Assembly: GCA_021162285.1 (NCBI GenBank)
Contig: JAGGYZ010000228.1
Coordinates: forward strand, 1-27,127
From: Candidatus Fermentibacteraceae bacterium
Lineage (GTDB): Bacteria; Fermentibacterota; Fermentibacteria; Fermentibacterales; JCC-6
Length of the DNA stretch: 27,127 nt
Direction of reading: 5' to 3'
Position 1 is the first letter of the stretch. Each line of letters begins with the position of its first letter. A program made the translations under genes and the position numbers. The notes below the pieces were generated by a model, which was not told where the DNA came from, ran no database searches, and saw only the letters and a list, made by a program, of their open reading frames with translations. Below are positions 16,042-23,935 of the stretch, piece after piece.

Positions 16042-19000
16042 GCTGGTGCTGACAGCTACAAGTATGCATCTTCCGACTCCCTCACCGGTCTGGGAGACAA
16101 GGAATCATTCTCGAGAGAGTTTACAAGGTGCATCGCCGACAAGGCTTCAGAGCACAGTGTTTTTTCACTGATCATAATCGATATAGACCACTTTAAAAGC
16201 GTTAACGACGGATTCGGACACCGCCGTGGTGATCAGATTCTTTCCGAGTTTGGAAGAAGGGTTCTTGAGGTTTCCCGTGAGAAAGATATGGTGTTCCGTT
16301 ACGGCGGTGATGAGTTTACGGGAATACTTCACAGGACTGATCTGGGTGAAGCTACAAAATTTTCAAGCCGTCTGCTTGAAAAGATAGGGGGAGAAGAGTT
16401 TAAAGGCAGTCCTCCGTTGTCAATTACCTTGAGCATCGGCATAGCACAGTTCCCGGTGGACGGTTCCTCTGTAAGAGAGTTGTTTGATACTGCAGACAGA
16501 AGGCTGTATACAGCCAAACGCTCCGGCAGGAACAGGGTTGTTTCGGCAGATGACCCTGATCAGCTTGAGAATGGAGACAACATCCCCGGCAGGCTGCTTG
16601 GAAGAGAAAAAGAACTCGCCTCTTTTATGCTGTTTACCGAGGAAGCCGGTGAAAAAGGAAGAGGATTTTTTCTTGTTCTCGGTCCCGACGGTGCAGGCAA
16701 GGGCAGCTTTCTTGATGCCGCAGCATCTCTGCTGTCTCTCAACGAATACAAACTTATCAAAACATCCGGTAACCGTACCGACCTCCAGAGACCTCATTCG
16801 TCAATAGCAGCCTGTCTGGGATGCGAACCGGACGGAGACACGGTTATTGATGCCCTGTATTCCTACGCCGGTTCCTCAATGAGTCTTGGTGTGTTTCTTG
16901 AAGACATGCATCTTATTGATTCAGCATCGATTGCTGATGTGATGAAGTTTTACTCTGTCTACCCCGGATGGATGGTGGTTGCAGCGTCCACCGAAAGAAA
17001 TGTGACGAACCAGGGCAGTGAATTCGAAGGTGTTTCCTCGTCAATCAGACTTGGCCCCATATCGCAGGAAGACTGCAGAGCCTGGTTCAGAGCTGTTCTT
17101 ATGTGGGACCCTCCGGAGGATTTTCTGGAGTGGTTTTACGGTGAAACAGGAGGTCTGCCCGGGCTGTTTGCCCAGGGGATCAGACACCTCGAAAGAAGAG
17201 GCTACCTGGTGAGTACTGGCGGCAGTTACAGTGTAGACTCGGACTGCATGAATTTCCTTCTGGGTAACAGACTGGCATTTGGTACAACAGCAGAGATCAA
17301 CAACCTGCCGGTTGATCTTACACCGTTTCTGGGCAGAGATCAGGAGCTCAGCCGGATAAGAGACCTGTTCGACACTCAGACAAGGTTGATAACCCTGAAG
17401 GGTATCAGCGGTACAGGGCGCAGGCGGCTTGCCATACGAGCTGCCGGCCAGAACGAGTCTTTGTTCACTTCAGGGATATGTCTTGTAGACTGCGCCGCAG
17501 GCCTGGAACCGGTACCTGTAAGGCTGGCTGCCGAGCTCTCTCTTCCTTCAGGTAAAGATCCGGAAGCCGGTATCGAGAGTTTCCTTGCTGACGCGGTGAT
17601 GCTTCTTGTGTTTGTAAATGTCTCGCCTGGTACTGAGGTGGTTTCCTTTATTTCCGGTCTGCTGGAAAACTGTTCCGGCATAACCGTACTGGCAACATCA
17701 AGGAATGCACTGGAAATCAACGATGAGGTGGTTGTGCCTGTTGGAGGAATTTCCACAGCAAGACATTCTGAAGGAGTTCCATCAGATGCTGCAGCTGTGT
17801 TTATTCAGGCTGCGGAACGGCTTGCCGGGATTCGATTTTCAGGTGATCTTGATCTGGATGTGGTGGAGGATATCTGTGCTCTGGTGGATGGGGTTCCCAT
17901 GGCAATAGAACTCGCGGCGTCATGGATCAGAGTCATGTCTGTTTCCTCAATCTACAGGAGAATCAGTGCCAATCCATCGTTTCTCCGTGGTGGGGACGAA
18001 GAAGAAACCGCAGACGGATTCTCCGACTTGCTTCAGCATTCATGGGAACAACTTTCATCTGAAGAAAGCAACGCGGCGCTGCGACTTACAGTGTTTGCCG
18101 GTCATTTTACTGTGGAAGAAGCTGAAGAAATATCAGATGTACCGCTGGAGATAATCATGTCTCTAGTAGACACATCCTTTCTTCTCAGAGATGATCAGGG
18201 AATACACATTCCTGCTCTAACCAGCGATTTCATCATACAGGAGGGAAATCCTTATTCAAGAGGCTTCGAAGTTGCCAGAGAAATGCACTGCCGATACTTT
18301 GCTTACAGAGCAGAATTCTTTGGAGAAATGGCCCGGACAGGCAGGGAGGCAGGGCGGGGTTTTGACGGTATAAAAGAGTCATTCAGCGATATCTCCATCG
18401 CCTGGAAGTTTGCCATAGAAAAAGGCAGGTACAGGTTTCTTCGTCAGATGCTTGGTTCTGTTTTTGTCTACTGTCTGGACAGGGGCAGATTCCGCACAGG
18501 TTTCAACATGATAAAAGAAGCGATCTCCAATTCGACACTTGAAATCTCTCCCGGTCTTACAGGCATACTGCTTTCCAGCCAGGGCCTGCTGGCACACAGG
18601 ATGGGCCGTGCCCGTATGTCGCAGGAGCTTATGGAACAGGCGCTTGGAACAACTGCAGATCTTTCCGATACTGACAGGGCGAGTGTTCTGTTCATCCGCG
18701 GGAAAATGATGGTGGAGCTGGGACAGCTTTCTTCAGCGGAAGACTACCTGGACAGGGCACTTAAGATCTATACTGATCAGGAAGAACACCTTGATGTCCT
18801 GGAGGTGGAACTTGAGATCCTGAAATGTAATCTTGAAAGTGGTAACTACAGTATCGTTCGGTCAACACTTCCATCTGTTGCAGAACAGTGCAAGCGTTAT
18901 TCCTTCTGGACAGGTGAATGGAAAACAAGATTGTACATGGGTAACCTTGCTGCTGCAGACGGAGATTTCAGGCGGGCAAGAGAAGCTTTTCTCAGCTATC

Positions 19001-19674
19001 TTTCCGCAGTTAAAACTGCAGGGTACACCGGCTTGTGTGCCATGGCGTTGAACGAGGTTGCCGGCGTGGAGGCCAGTCAGGGAAGTTATGGTGAAGCTGA
19101 ACAGCATTACCTGGCTTCAGCGGAATACTACAGAAAAATCGGAAGTATCCAGGGTCAAGCTGGTATCAAACTCAATCTGGCGGTTGTGAATCAGATGAGA
19201 GGCAGAGGTGAAGAGGTAAGAAAAAACTACTCGGAAGCTCTTGAACTCGGTGAAAAATCCCAGGACGAGAACATCATTGCAAATTCTCTGTGTGGCCTTG
19301 CATTCAACAGCATAGAGTTGGAGGAAACTGTTCAGGCCGGTTCTTTACTTGAAAGAGCTGCAGGTATCGCCAGCCGTTCAGGCAACAAGCCGGTTCTCAT
19401 AAGAGCGCTGTACGGTCTGGCAGTTCTTGACAGCATGAACAGCAATCCCGTTCGGGCGGCGTTAACGGCTCTGGCACTTCTTCACAACAAAGCAGCTGAT
19501 TCAGAGGCAGAGGTGTTCTGCATGGAACTTATCGGTACGTTGAGAAAAGATCTGGGGGAGGAAAGAATAGAGGAACTGAAGCAGGACGCAGATACCATAA
19601 CCCTGAGTGAGGTACTTGATATGTACACTGATACTGCTGCAGGTGATGATGACAGTGGCTATCGAACTACCTGA
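16039..19674 (+). CDS. GGDEF diguanylate cyclase fused to two STAND/AAA-like ATPase modules and TPR-like repeats
   Basis: 1211-residue soluble signalling protein from TTG 16039. The GGDEF domain (about 8-170) has metal-site D48 (IIDIDHFKSVND), catalytic GGDEF 89-93 and I-site RxxD 80-83 five residues before it, so an active, product-inhibited c-di-GMP synthase is predicted. The first ATPase (about 187-400) begins LLGREKEL, with Walker A GPDGAGKGS (215-223) and Walker B-like VFLEDMH (285-291). The second (about 428-740) begins PFLGRDQELSRI like LuxR/AfsR-type STAND proteins. It carries LATSRN, GVPMAIELAASWI and a winged-helix region, but its P-loop is GISGTGRRR (455-463) and its Walker B region MLLVFVNV lacks the aspartate. 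Residues about 790-1170 are TPR-like helical repeats. No membrane segment or DNA-binding output domain is evident. The ligand is unknown. Confidence 0.88.
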   Translation: MAGADSYKYASSDSLTGLGDKESFSREFTRCIADKASEHSVFSLIIIDIDHFKSVNDGFGHRRGDQILSEFGRRVLEVSREKDMVFRYGGDEFTGILHRTDLGEATKFSSRLLEKIGGEEFKGSPPLSITLSIGIAQFPVDGSSVRELFDTADRRLYTAKRSGRNRVVSADDPDQLENGDNIPGRLLGREKELASFMLFTEEAGEKGRGFFLVLGPDGAGKGSFLDAAASLLSLNEYKLIKTSGNRTDLQRPHSSIAACLGCEPDGDTVIDALYSYAGSSMSLGVFLEDMHLIDSASIADVMKFYSVYPGWMVVAASTERNVTNQGSEFEGVSSSIRLGPISQEDCRAWFRAVLMWDPPEDFLEWFYGETGGLPGLFAQGIRHLERRGYLVSTGGSYSVDSDCMNFLLGNRLAFGTTAEINNLPVDLTPFLGRDQELSRIRDLFDTQTRLITLKGISGTGRRRLAIRAAGQNESLFTSGICLVDCAAGLEPVPVRLAAELSLPSGKDPEAGIESFLADAVMLLVFVNVSPGTEVVSFISGLLENCSGITVLATSRNALEINDEVVVPVGGISTARHSEGVPSDAAAVFIQAAERLAGIRFSGDLDLDVVEDICALVDGVPMAIELAASWIRVMSVSSIYRRISANPSFLRGGDEEETADGFSDLLQHSWEQLSSEESNAALRLTVFAGHFTVEEAEEISDVPLEIIMSLVDTSFLLRDDQGIHIPALTSDFIIQEGNPYSRGFEVAREMHCRYFAYRAEFFGEMARTGREAGRGFDGIKESFSDISIAWKFAIEKGRYRFLRQMLGSVFVYCLDRGRFRTGFNMIKEAISNSTLEISPGLTGILLSSQGLLAHRMGRARMSQELMEQALGTTADLSDTDRASVLFIRGKMMVELGQLSSAEDYLDRALKIYTDQEEHLDVLEVELEILKCNLESGNYSIVRSTLPSVAEQCKRYSFWTGEWKTRLYMGNLAAADGDFRRAREAFLSYLSAVKTAGYTGLCAMALNEVAGVEASQGSYGEAEQHYLASAEYYRKIGSIQGQAGIKLNLAVVNQMRGRGEEVRKNYSEALELGEKSQDENIIANSLCGLAFNSIELEETVQAGSLLERAAGIASRSGNKPVLIRALYGLAVLDSMNSNPVRAALTALALLHNKAADSEAEVFCMELIGTLRKDLGEERIEELKQDADTITLSEVLDMYTDTAAGDDDSGYRTT

Positions 19675-19757
19675 GACTGTCTCAATACCAGGTGGAGCAG
19701 TGTAAATTCTGTTGGAACACCATGAAATATGCACACGGGAGTTCACCTGTTTCGGGG

Positions 19758-19786
19758 TTGCACAGGGTATGTTTAAAGGGTAGAAT
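19758..19786 (+). promoter_or_regulatory. Candidate sigma-70-type promoter for hisS
   Basis: TTGCAC (19758-19763) and TAGAAT (19781-19786) are separated by exactly 17 bases, in the 168-base gap (19675-19842) before hisS. This is one of the longest non-coding stretches in the window and follows the end of a long gene, so a new transcription start here is plausible. I see no tRNA, T-box core or clear terminator in the rest of the gap. Confidence 0.55.
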
Positions 19787-19842
19787 AATCGGGATATCAC
19801 AGGGTTTTGTTCAGACAATCTGTTTTGATCAAGGAGTGTTTC

Positions 19843-21138
19843 ATGGCTTTATCCACAAAGCCTTTAAGCGGTATGCGCCAGAGGTTTCCGGAGCAGTTCA
19901 GAGTAGAGAAGTTCGTAACGGATATGCTTTCAGGATCTTCTGTCTCTGCCGGTTTTCAGGAGTATGACGGGCCTGTAATTGAACCACTTGCTCTTTTTGC
20001 AGCCAAGTCAGGTGGAGAGCTGGTTGGCAGGCAGAGTTACAGTTTCACAGACAGAGGCGAGCGGGAAGTAATTCTGCGTCCGGAGATGACACCTTCTCTT
20101 GCAAGGATGATTGCATCCAGTGGCGAGCTGCAGCTGCCTGTGCGATGGTTTTCCATGCCGCTGTGTTACAGGTACGAAAGACCGCAGCGCGGAAGGGTTC
20201 GCGAGTTTTTACAGTTCAATCTGGACATTCTTGGTTCGAGCAGTCTTGCATCCGAGCTTGAGGTAATCCTGGTGCTGAACGGAATAATGAAATCGTTCAA
20301 GGCTCCTTCTTCCATCTACAGAATCGGCTGGTCAAGCAGAAGATTCATGACAGAAGCACTTTTGAGGTGCGGTGTTAAACAGGAGCTGCACAGCGGTGTG
20401 TTTTCTGCAATAGACAAGAAAGACAAGATGAAGGAGGAGGCGTGGTCAGATTACCTGCTTCAGTCTTGCGGCGGTGACAAAAAAGTTGCCGGAACGGTTG
20501 TTTCTCTTGTTTCCGTCGAGTCTCCTTCAGACACCTGGCTGGTAGATCTCATGGCTGAAAGCCCGGCGCTCAGGGAAGTACAGGAGTTTGATATGCTGCT
20601 TGAGAAAACCGGCATATCCAGCGCTGTGTTTTCTCCAGGTGTTGTCAGAGGGCTTGACTACTACACCGGCATTGTGTTTGAACTTATGGACACCGGCAGA
20701 GAGAACCGCAGGTCTTTGTGCGGAGGGGGAAGGTATGACAATCTTGTCGGTCTTTTTGGCGCAGGCAGAATTTCAGGTGTGGGCTTTGGGCTGGGAGTAC
20801 TGACTCTTACCCTGTTCCTGGAGTCTTACGGGCTTGTTCCCGACAGCGTCAGGCAGGCTGCACCTGCCGATGTGTACATTGCAATTGCGTCTTCATCTGT
20901 TATCGCAACTGCAGGTCTGCTTGCAGAATCTCTCCGGAACAGCGGTATCAGGGTAATGATGGATGTTTCCGGGAAAAAGCTTGGAAAACAGTTCAGTGAG
21001 GCTTCACGCAACAGGATTACCCAGGTGATCACCGTTGGAGTGGAGCAGGCTGAAACAGGAATTTACAAAATGAAATACCTTCCAGACGGAAAGGTTACAG
21101 CTGGATCGGTTGAAGAATTAATCAGGATTCTGAAGTAG
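19843..21138 (+). CDS. hisS: Histidyl-tRNA synthetase with atypical motif 3
   Basis: Class II synthetase for tRNA-His. 431 residues from ATG 19843, with AAGGAG at 19831-19836. Motif 1 lies around YDGPVIEPLALFAAKSG. The LRPEMTPSLARM strand follows. Motif 2 is CYRYERPQRGRVREFLQFNL (108-127). The histidine-specific RGLDYYTGIVFE (269-280) and GGGRYDNLVG (294-303) are present, and a C-terminal anticodon-binding domain spans about 340-431. Having both the RGLDYY motif and this domain argues against the HisZ paralogue. The KSGEE/RPEMTPSLAR style resembles archaeal/eukaryotic-like HisRS more than the enteric form. Motif 3 reads GFGLGVLTL where GxGxERL is expected, so the conserved arginine is a threonine (T321). 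Confidence 0.88.
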   Translation: MALSTKPLSGMRQRFPEQFRVEKFVTDMLSGSSVSAGFQEYDGPVIEPLALFAAKSGGELVGRQSYSFTDRGEREVILRPEMTPSLARMIASSGELQLPVRWFSMPLCYRYERPQRGRVREFLQFNLDILGSSSLASELEVILVLNGIMKSFKAPSSIYRIGWSSRRFMTEALLRCGVKQELHSGVFSAIDKKDKMKEEAWSDYLLQSCGGDKKVAGTVVSLVSVESPSDTWLVDLMAESPALREVQEFDMLLEKTGISSAVFSPGVVRGLDYYTGIVFELMDTGRENRRSLCGGGRYDNLVGLFGAGRISGVGFGLGVLTLTLFLESYGLVPDSVRQAAPADVYIAIASSSVIATAGLLAESLRNSGIRVMMDVSGKKLGKQFSEASRNRITQVITVGVEQAETGIYKMKYLPDGKVTAGSVEELIRILK

Positions 21139-23457
21139 ATGTTCAGTTTGTCTTTTCTTCGAAACAGCAGGGTTTCCCGGGGTGTTCTGATTGTTCTGGC
21201 AGTGGTTCTGTTTACCATTTCTTCCAGTTCCAACGGCAATTCCATCACACGGATCACATCCGGCATTCTGCTGGTAGTTGGAGGTCTGTTCTTTTACCTG
21301 GTGGCAGGCAACATTCTCAACGGACTCAGTTTGTCACGAAGATTGGTTCTTGCTTTTTTTACAATAGTGCTGCTGTGGGGGCTCACAGGTTTTGCGGGAG
21401 TTATTAACCATGCGGAAACCATTCCGGAGAGCTCCAATAGAGCCGAAAGAATCCGGGAACTGGGCCGAAGAATTGACAATGTAGCCGAGGCCGGAAGCGG
21501 ACAGGTAAAGAGTTTCGTCGATTCCACATTTACAGGGCAGACCGGTCAGTTTCTGGAGACCATTGGAGGAGTAACCGGGACGGCAGCCGGTGTTCTTATA
21601 GACGCAGTTCTTACATCAACAAGTATAGACACCTCTGCGGGAACCGATACGCTTCCAGTTGAACACAGCGGAGACAGGCGGCCTGATGCCATGATACCGC
21701 TGTTTCGGCTTGCTATTCTTGCGGTGTCTCTGATCCTTCTTGCAACGGTCCGGGGCTTTGTGTTTACAGATAGAACACCATACTCGGTGTGGCTTTACAG
21801 AATTACCACCGGGATAGCTTTCACAACCTCTGTTCTTCATGTTGCAGGACTGAACATCATCGTAAGTTCCGACGACAAACTGTTCAATGGAATACAGCTT
21901 GATCTGTCCAGTCTGCTTCTTCTTCTGGCTGCTGTAGCTCTTGGTTTTAATCAGAGGTGGGTACAGTATCTTTCGCGAAAGGCGAGAGTGTTTCTTACTG
22001 CTGCTGCATTTGTCTGCGTGCTCATGGGGCGGAGTATCTACTACTATCTGGTCGCGAACGCGTTTCCCGGTGCGGGAGGTCTTGATGTTGCCGTAGTTCT
22101 CATCGTTGTTATCTACAACCTGTTTACGCTGATGACCATGCTTCTTCAGCTTCCTACAGCAAGAATTCTTGAGAAAAGGTACAAGGAGCTTGATGCTCTT
22201 CAGGACTTGAGCCAGACACTTAACTCAAGTTTTGAAATGGAACAGCTGGGTGCAGCTGCTGTGAGAGTTGGTGCCAGACTGGCCGATTCCGATTACTGCT
22301 GGTTCCATACGAACGGTGGCGGGAAAGACTACTGGTTCAGCAGGAACAAAGAGCTGAAGGATGTAACACGTTATCTTGCCAGCGAGTGGTACGAAGGTGT
22401 AGAACGGAGGATAGATTCAACTGGACACGGTTTCATGATAAACAACTACAGGAGAAGCTCTCTTCGGAAACTGGAAAACAGAAAAAAAGGTTACACTCGT
22501 ATAGCATCAATGGTTGCTGCTCCAGTTGAAGTACGCGGGGAGAGGCTGGGAGTTATTGTTGCAGCCAGCACAAGGCAGTTCTTTTTTGTGGAGTACACCA
22601 GGGGTTTGTTTGACAGTTTTACAAGACAGATAGCCCAGTCTATTCAGATTGCCAGACTTTTTGGAGAAAAACTGCAGAGGCAGACCCTGGAAAAAGAGCT
22701 GGAACTGGCCAGAAGCATTCAGAAGAATCTGCTTCCCGGAAGCCTGCCCCAGCCAGTGGGATGGGAAATTGCGGCACTGAGTATTCCGTCCAGGGTGATG
22801 GGAGGAGATTACTACGATGTGCTGGATCTTCCCGGCGGAAGACTCGCAGTGGCAATCGCAGATGTCTCCGGGAAGGGTGCCGCGGCAGCCATGCTTATGG
22901 CAGCTCTTCAGGCCAGTCTGGTTACCCTTTTGAAAGAGGATCTGTCTGTTGACGTTACCACATCAAGGCTGAATACATCTCTTTGTGAAAGGATGCCTGA
23001 CGCAACTTTCATTACCTTTTTTCTGGGTTTCATCGATCTTGAAACAGGTGGGATTGAGTACTGTTCCGCAGGTCACGACCCGCCTGTTCTTTGTGCCCCG
23101 GGTGAGTGCAGTGCTTCAGACATTCTGGACAAAGGCGGTTTGATCCTGGGAGTTATTCCAGATGCCGAGTATGAAATGGGCCGGGCGAGCATAGCGCCAG
23201 GGGGAAAACTGCTTCTGTATACAGATGGTGTAACTGAAACCATGTCTCCTTCGGAGGAACCTTTTGGTGTTGATCGGCTGCGGAACATCGTTGTCAACCA
23301 CTGTGATGAAACAGGTGAGGCTGTTGTGGAAACTGTGAGATCGCTGGTGGAGCTTTTCCGTGAAGACAGTGATCAGCAGGATGACCTGACGGTGTTAATG
23401 GTTGTCAGGAGTCCGGATTCAGACAGCAGGGCCGAAGGAGAACAGCTTGAAAGCTGA
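21139..23457 (+). CDS. Membrane GAF-SpoIIE/RsbU-type serine phosphatase
   Basis: Sensor phosphatase of the PP2C/SpoIIE family, which typically dephosphorylates anti-sigma-antagonist (STAS) proteins. 772 residues. Hydrophobic segments occur near 14-28, 40-60, 68-90, 186-206, 220-240, 255-270, 284-302 and 315-337. A GAF-like domain covers about 355-505. A linker helix (RQTLEKELELARSIQKNLLP) precedes the phosphatase domain with metal motifs GGDYYDV (555-561), ADVSGKG (574-580), YTDGVTE (694-700) and QDDLTV (747-752). All key acids are present, so it should be active. The extracytoplasmic loop (about 91-185) is a possible sensor. It starts at the base after the hisS stop. No sigma, STAS or kinase partner is adjacent. 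Confidence 0.9.
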   Translation: MFSLSFLRNSRVSRGVLIVLAVVLFTISSSSNGNSITRITSGILLVVGGLFFYLVAGNILNGLSLSRRLVLAFFTIVLLWGLTGFAGVINHAETIPESSNRAERIRELGRRIDNVAEAGSGQVKSFVDSTFTGQTGQFLETIGGVTGTAAGVLIDAVLTSTSIDTSAGTDTLPVEHSGDRRPDAMIPLFRLAILAVSLILLATVRGFVFTDRTPYSVWLYRITTGIAFTTSVLHVAGLNIIVSSDDKLFNGIQLDLSSLLLLLAAVALGFNQRWVQYLSRKARVFLTAAAFVCVLMGRSIYYYLVANAFPGAGGLDVAVVLIVVIYNLFTLMTMLLQLPTARILEKRYKELDALQDLSQTLNSSFEMEQLGAAAVRVGARLADSDYCWFHTNGGGKDYWFSRNKELKDVTRYLASEWYEGVERRIDSTGHGFMINNYRRSSLRKLENRKKGYTRIASMVAAPVEVRGERLGVIVAASTRQFFFVEYTRGLFDSFTRQIAQSIQIARLFGEKLQRQTLEKELELARSIQKNLLPGSLPQPVGWEIAALSIPSRVMGGDYYDVLDLPGGRLAVAIADVSGKGAAAAMLMAALQASLVTLLKEDLSVDVTTSRLNTSLCERMPDATFITFFLGFIDLETGGIEYCSAGHDPPVLCAPGECSASDILDKGGLILGVIPDAEYEMGRASIAPGGKLLLYTDGVTETMSPSEEPFGVDRLRNIVVNHCDETGEAVVETVRSLVELFREDSDQQDDLTVLMVVRSPDSDSRAEGEQLES
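23435..23449 (+). promoter_or_regulatory. RBS that sets the TTG start of the GAF gene
   Basis: AAGGAG 23435-23440 is followed by six bases and TTG 23447-23449. The frame also has a TTG at 23402 inside the previous gene, but it lacks this spacing and would add 15 residues not expected in the family. Confidence 0.65.
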
Positions 23458-23935
23458 TTTAATCAGACCTGCCGTCAACACTGTTCTTGAAAGCGACGAT
23501 TCACCTGCAGGAAAACTTCAGGCTGTGTGTGATCTTCTTCACAGGAAAATGGTAAACTATCACTGGGCAGGATACTACTTTGTGGATAAGCACTCTCCGT
23601 CGGAGCTGGTTCTGGGACCATTTGCCGGAACTCCCACCAGCTACACAAGAATAGATTTCGGGCAGGGAATCTGTGGACAGGCAGCCAGCACCTGTTCAGT
23701 GTTTGTTGTTGATGATGTGAGCACCGAGTCAAACTATCTTTTCTGCAGTTCCGATGTAAAAAGCGAGTTTGTTGCCCCTGTGGTGTGGGATGGAACACTT
23801 GCAGGTGAGCTTGACCTTGATTCCCGTGCACCTGCTGCTTTTGGAGGAAACGATATAGAACTACTGAAATGGGTTGCAGATGTAACGGCAGACACTGTTG
23901 CTGCAGCTTCGGGATTCCGGTTTGAAGAATACTGA
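23447..23935 (+). CDS. GAF-domain protein, free-methionine-(R)-sulfoxide reductase-like
   Basis: 162 residues, a single GAF domain close to fRMsr/YebR, which reduces free methionine-R-sulfoxide. Matching segments are YHWAGYYFVD, ELVLGPFAGTP, TRIDFGQGICGQAA, VVDDVSTESNYLFCSSDVKSE, then VVWDGTLAGELDLDS. In Escherichia coli YebR three cysteines (84, 94, 118) matter. Here the second and third are kept (C76, C100; spacing 24 as in the enzyme), but the first is tyrosine (Y66, ten before C76). Activity through the C76-C100 pair is possible, as is a ligand-sensing role. It overlaps the phosphatase gene by 11 bases and the next gene by 14, so it is probably co-translated. Confidence 0.83.
   Translation: MKADLIRPAVNTVLESDDSPAGKLQAVCDLLHRKMVNYHWAGYYFVDKHSPSELVLGPFAGTPTSYTRIDFGQGICGQAASTCSVFVVDDVSTESNYLFCSSDVKSEFVAPVVWDGTLAGELDLDSRAPAAFGGNDIELLKWVADVTADTVAAASGFRFEEY

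Noticed and set aside
19675..19842. Possible tRNA, T-box or terminator in the gap before hisS
   Set aside because: I find no T-loop GTTCRA in a foldable context, no T-box core sequence and no stem followed by a T-run; only the promoter candidate is supportable.
19843..21138. HisZ (regulatory subunit of HisG) as an alternative for hisS
   Set aside because: An anticodon-binding domain and the complete RGLDYYTG and motif 2 sequences are present, and there is no hisG neighbour, although the missing motif 3 arginine keeps some doubt.
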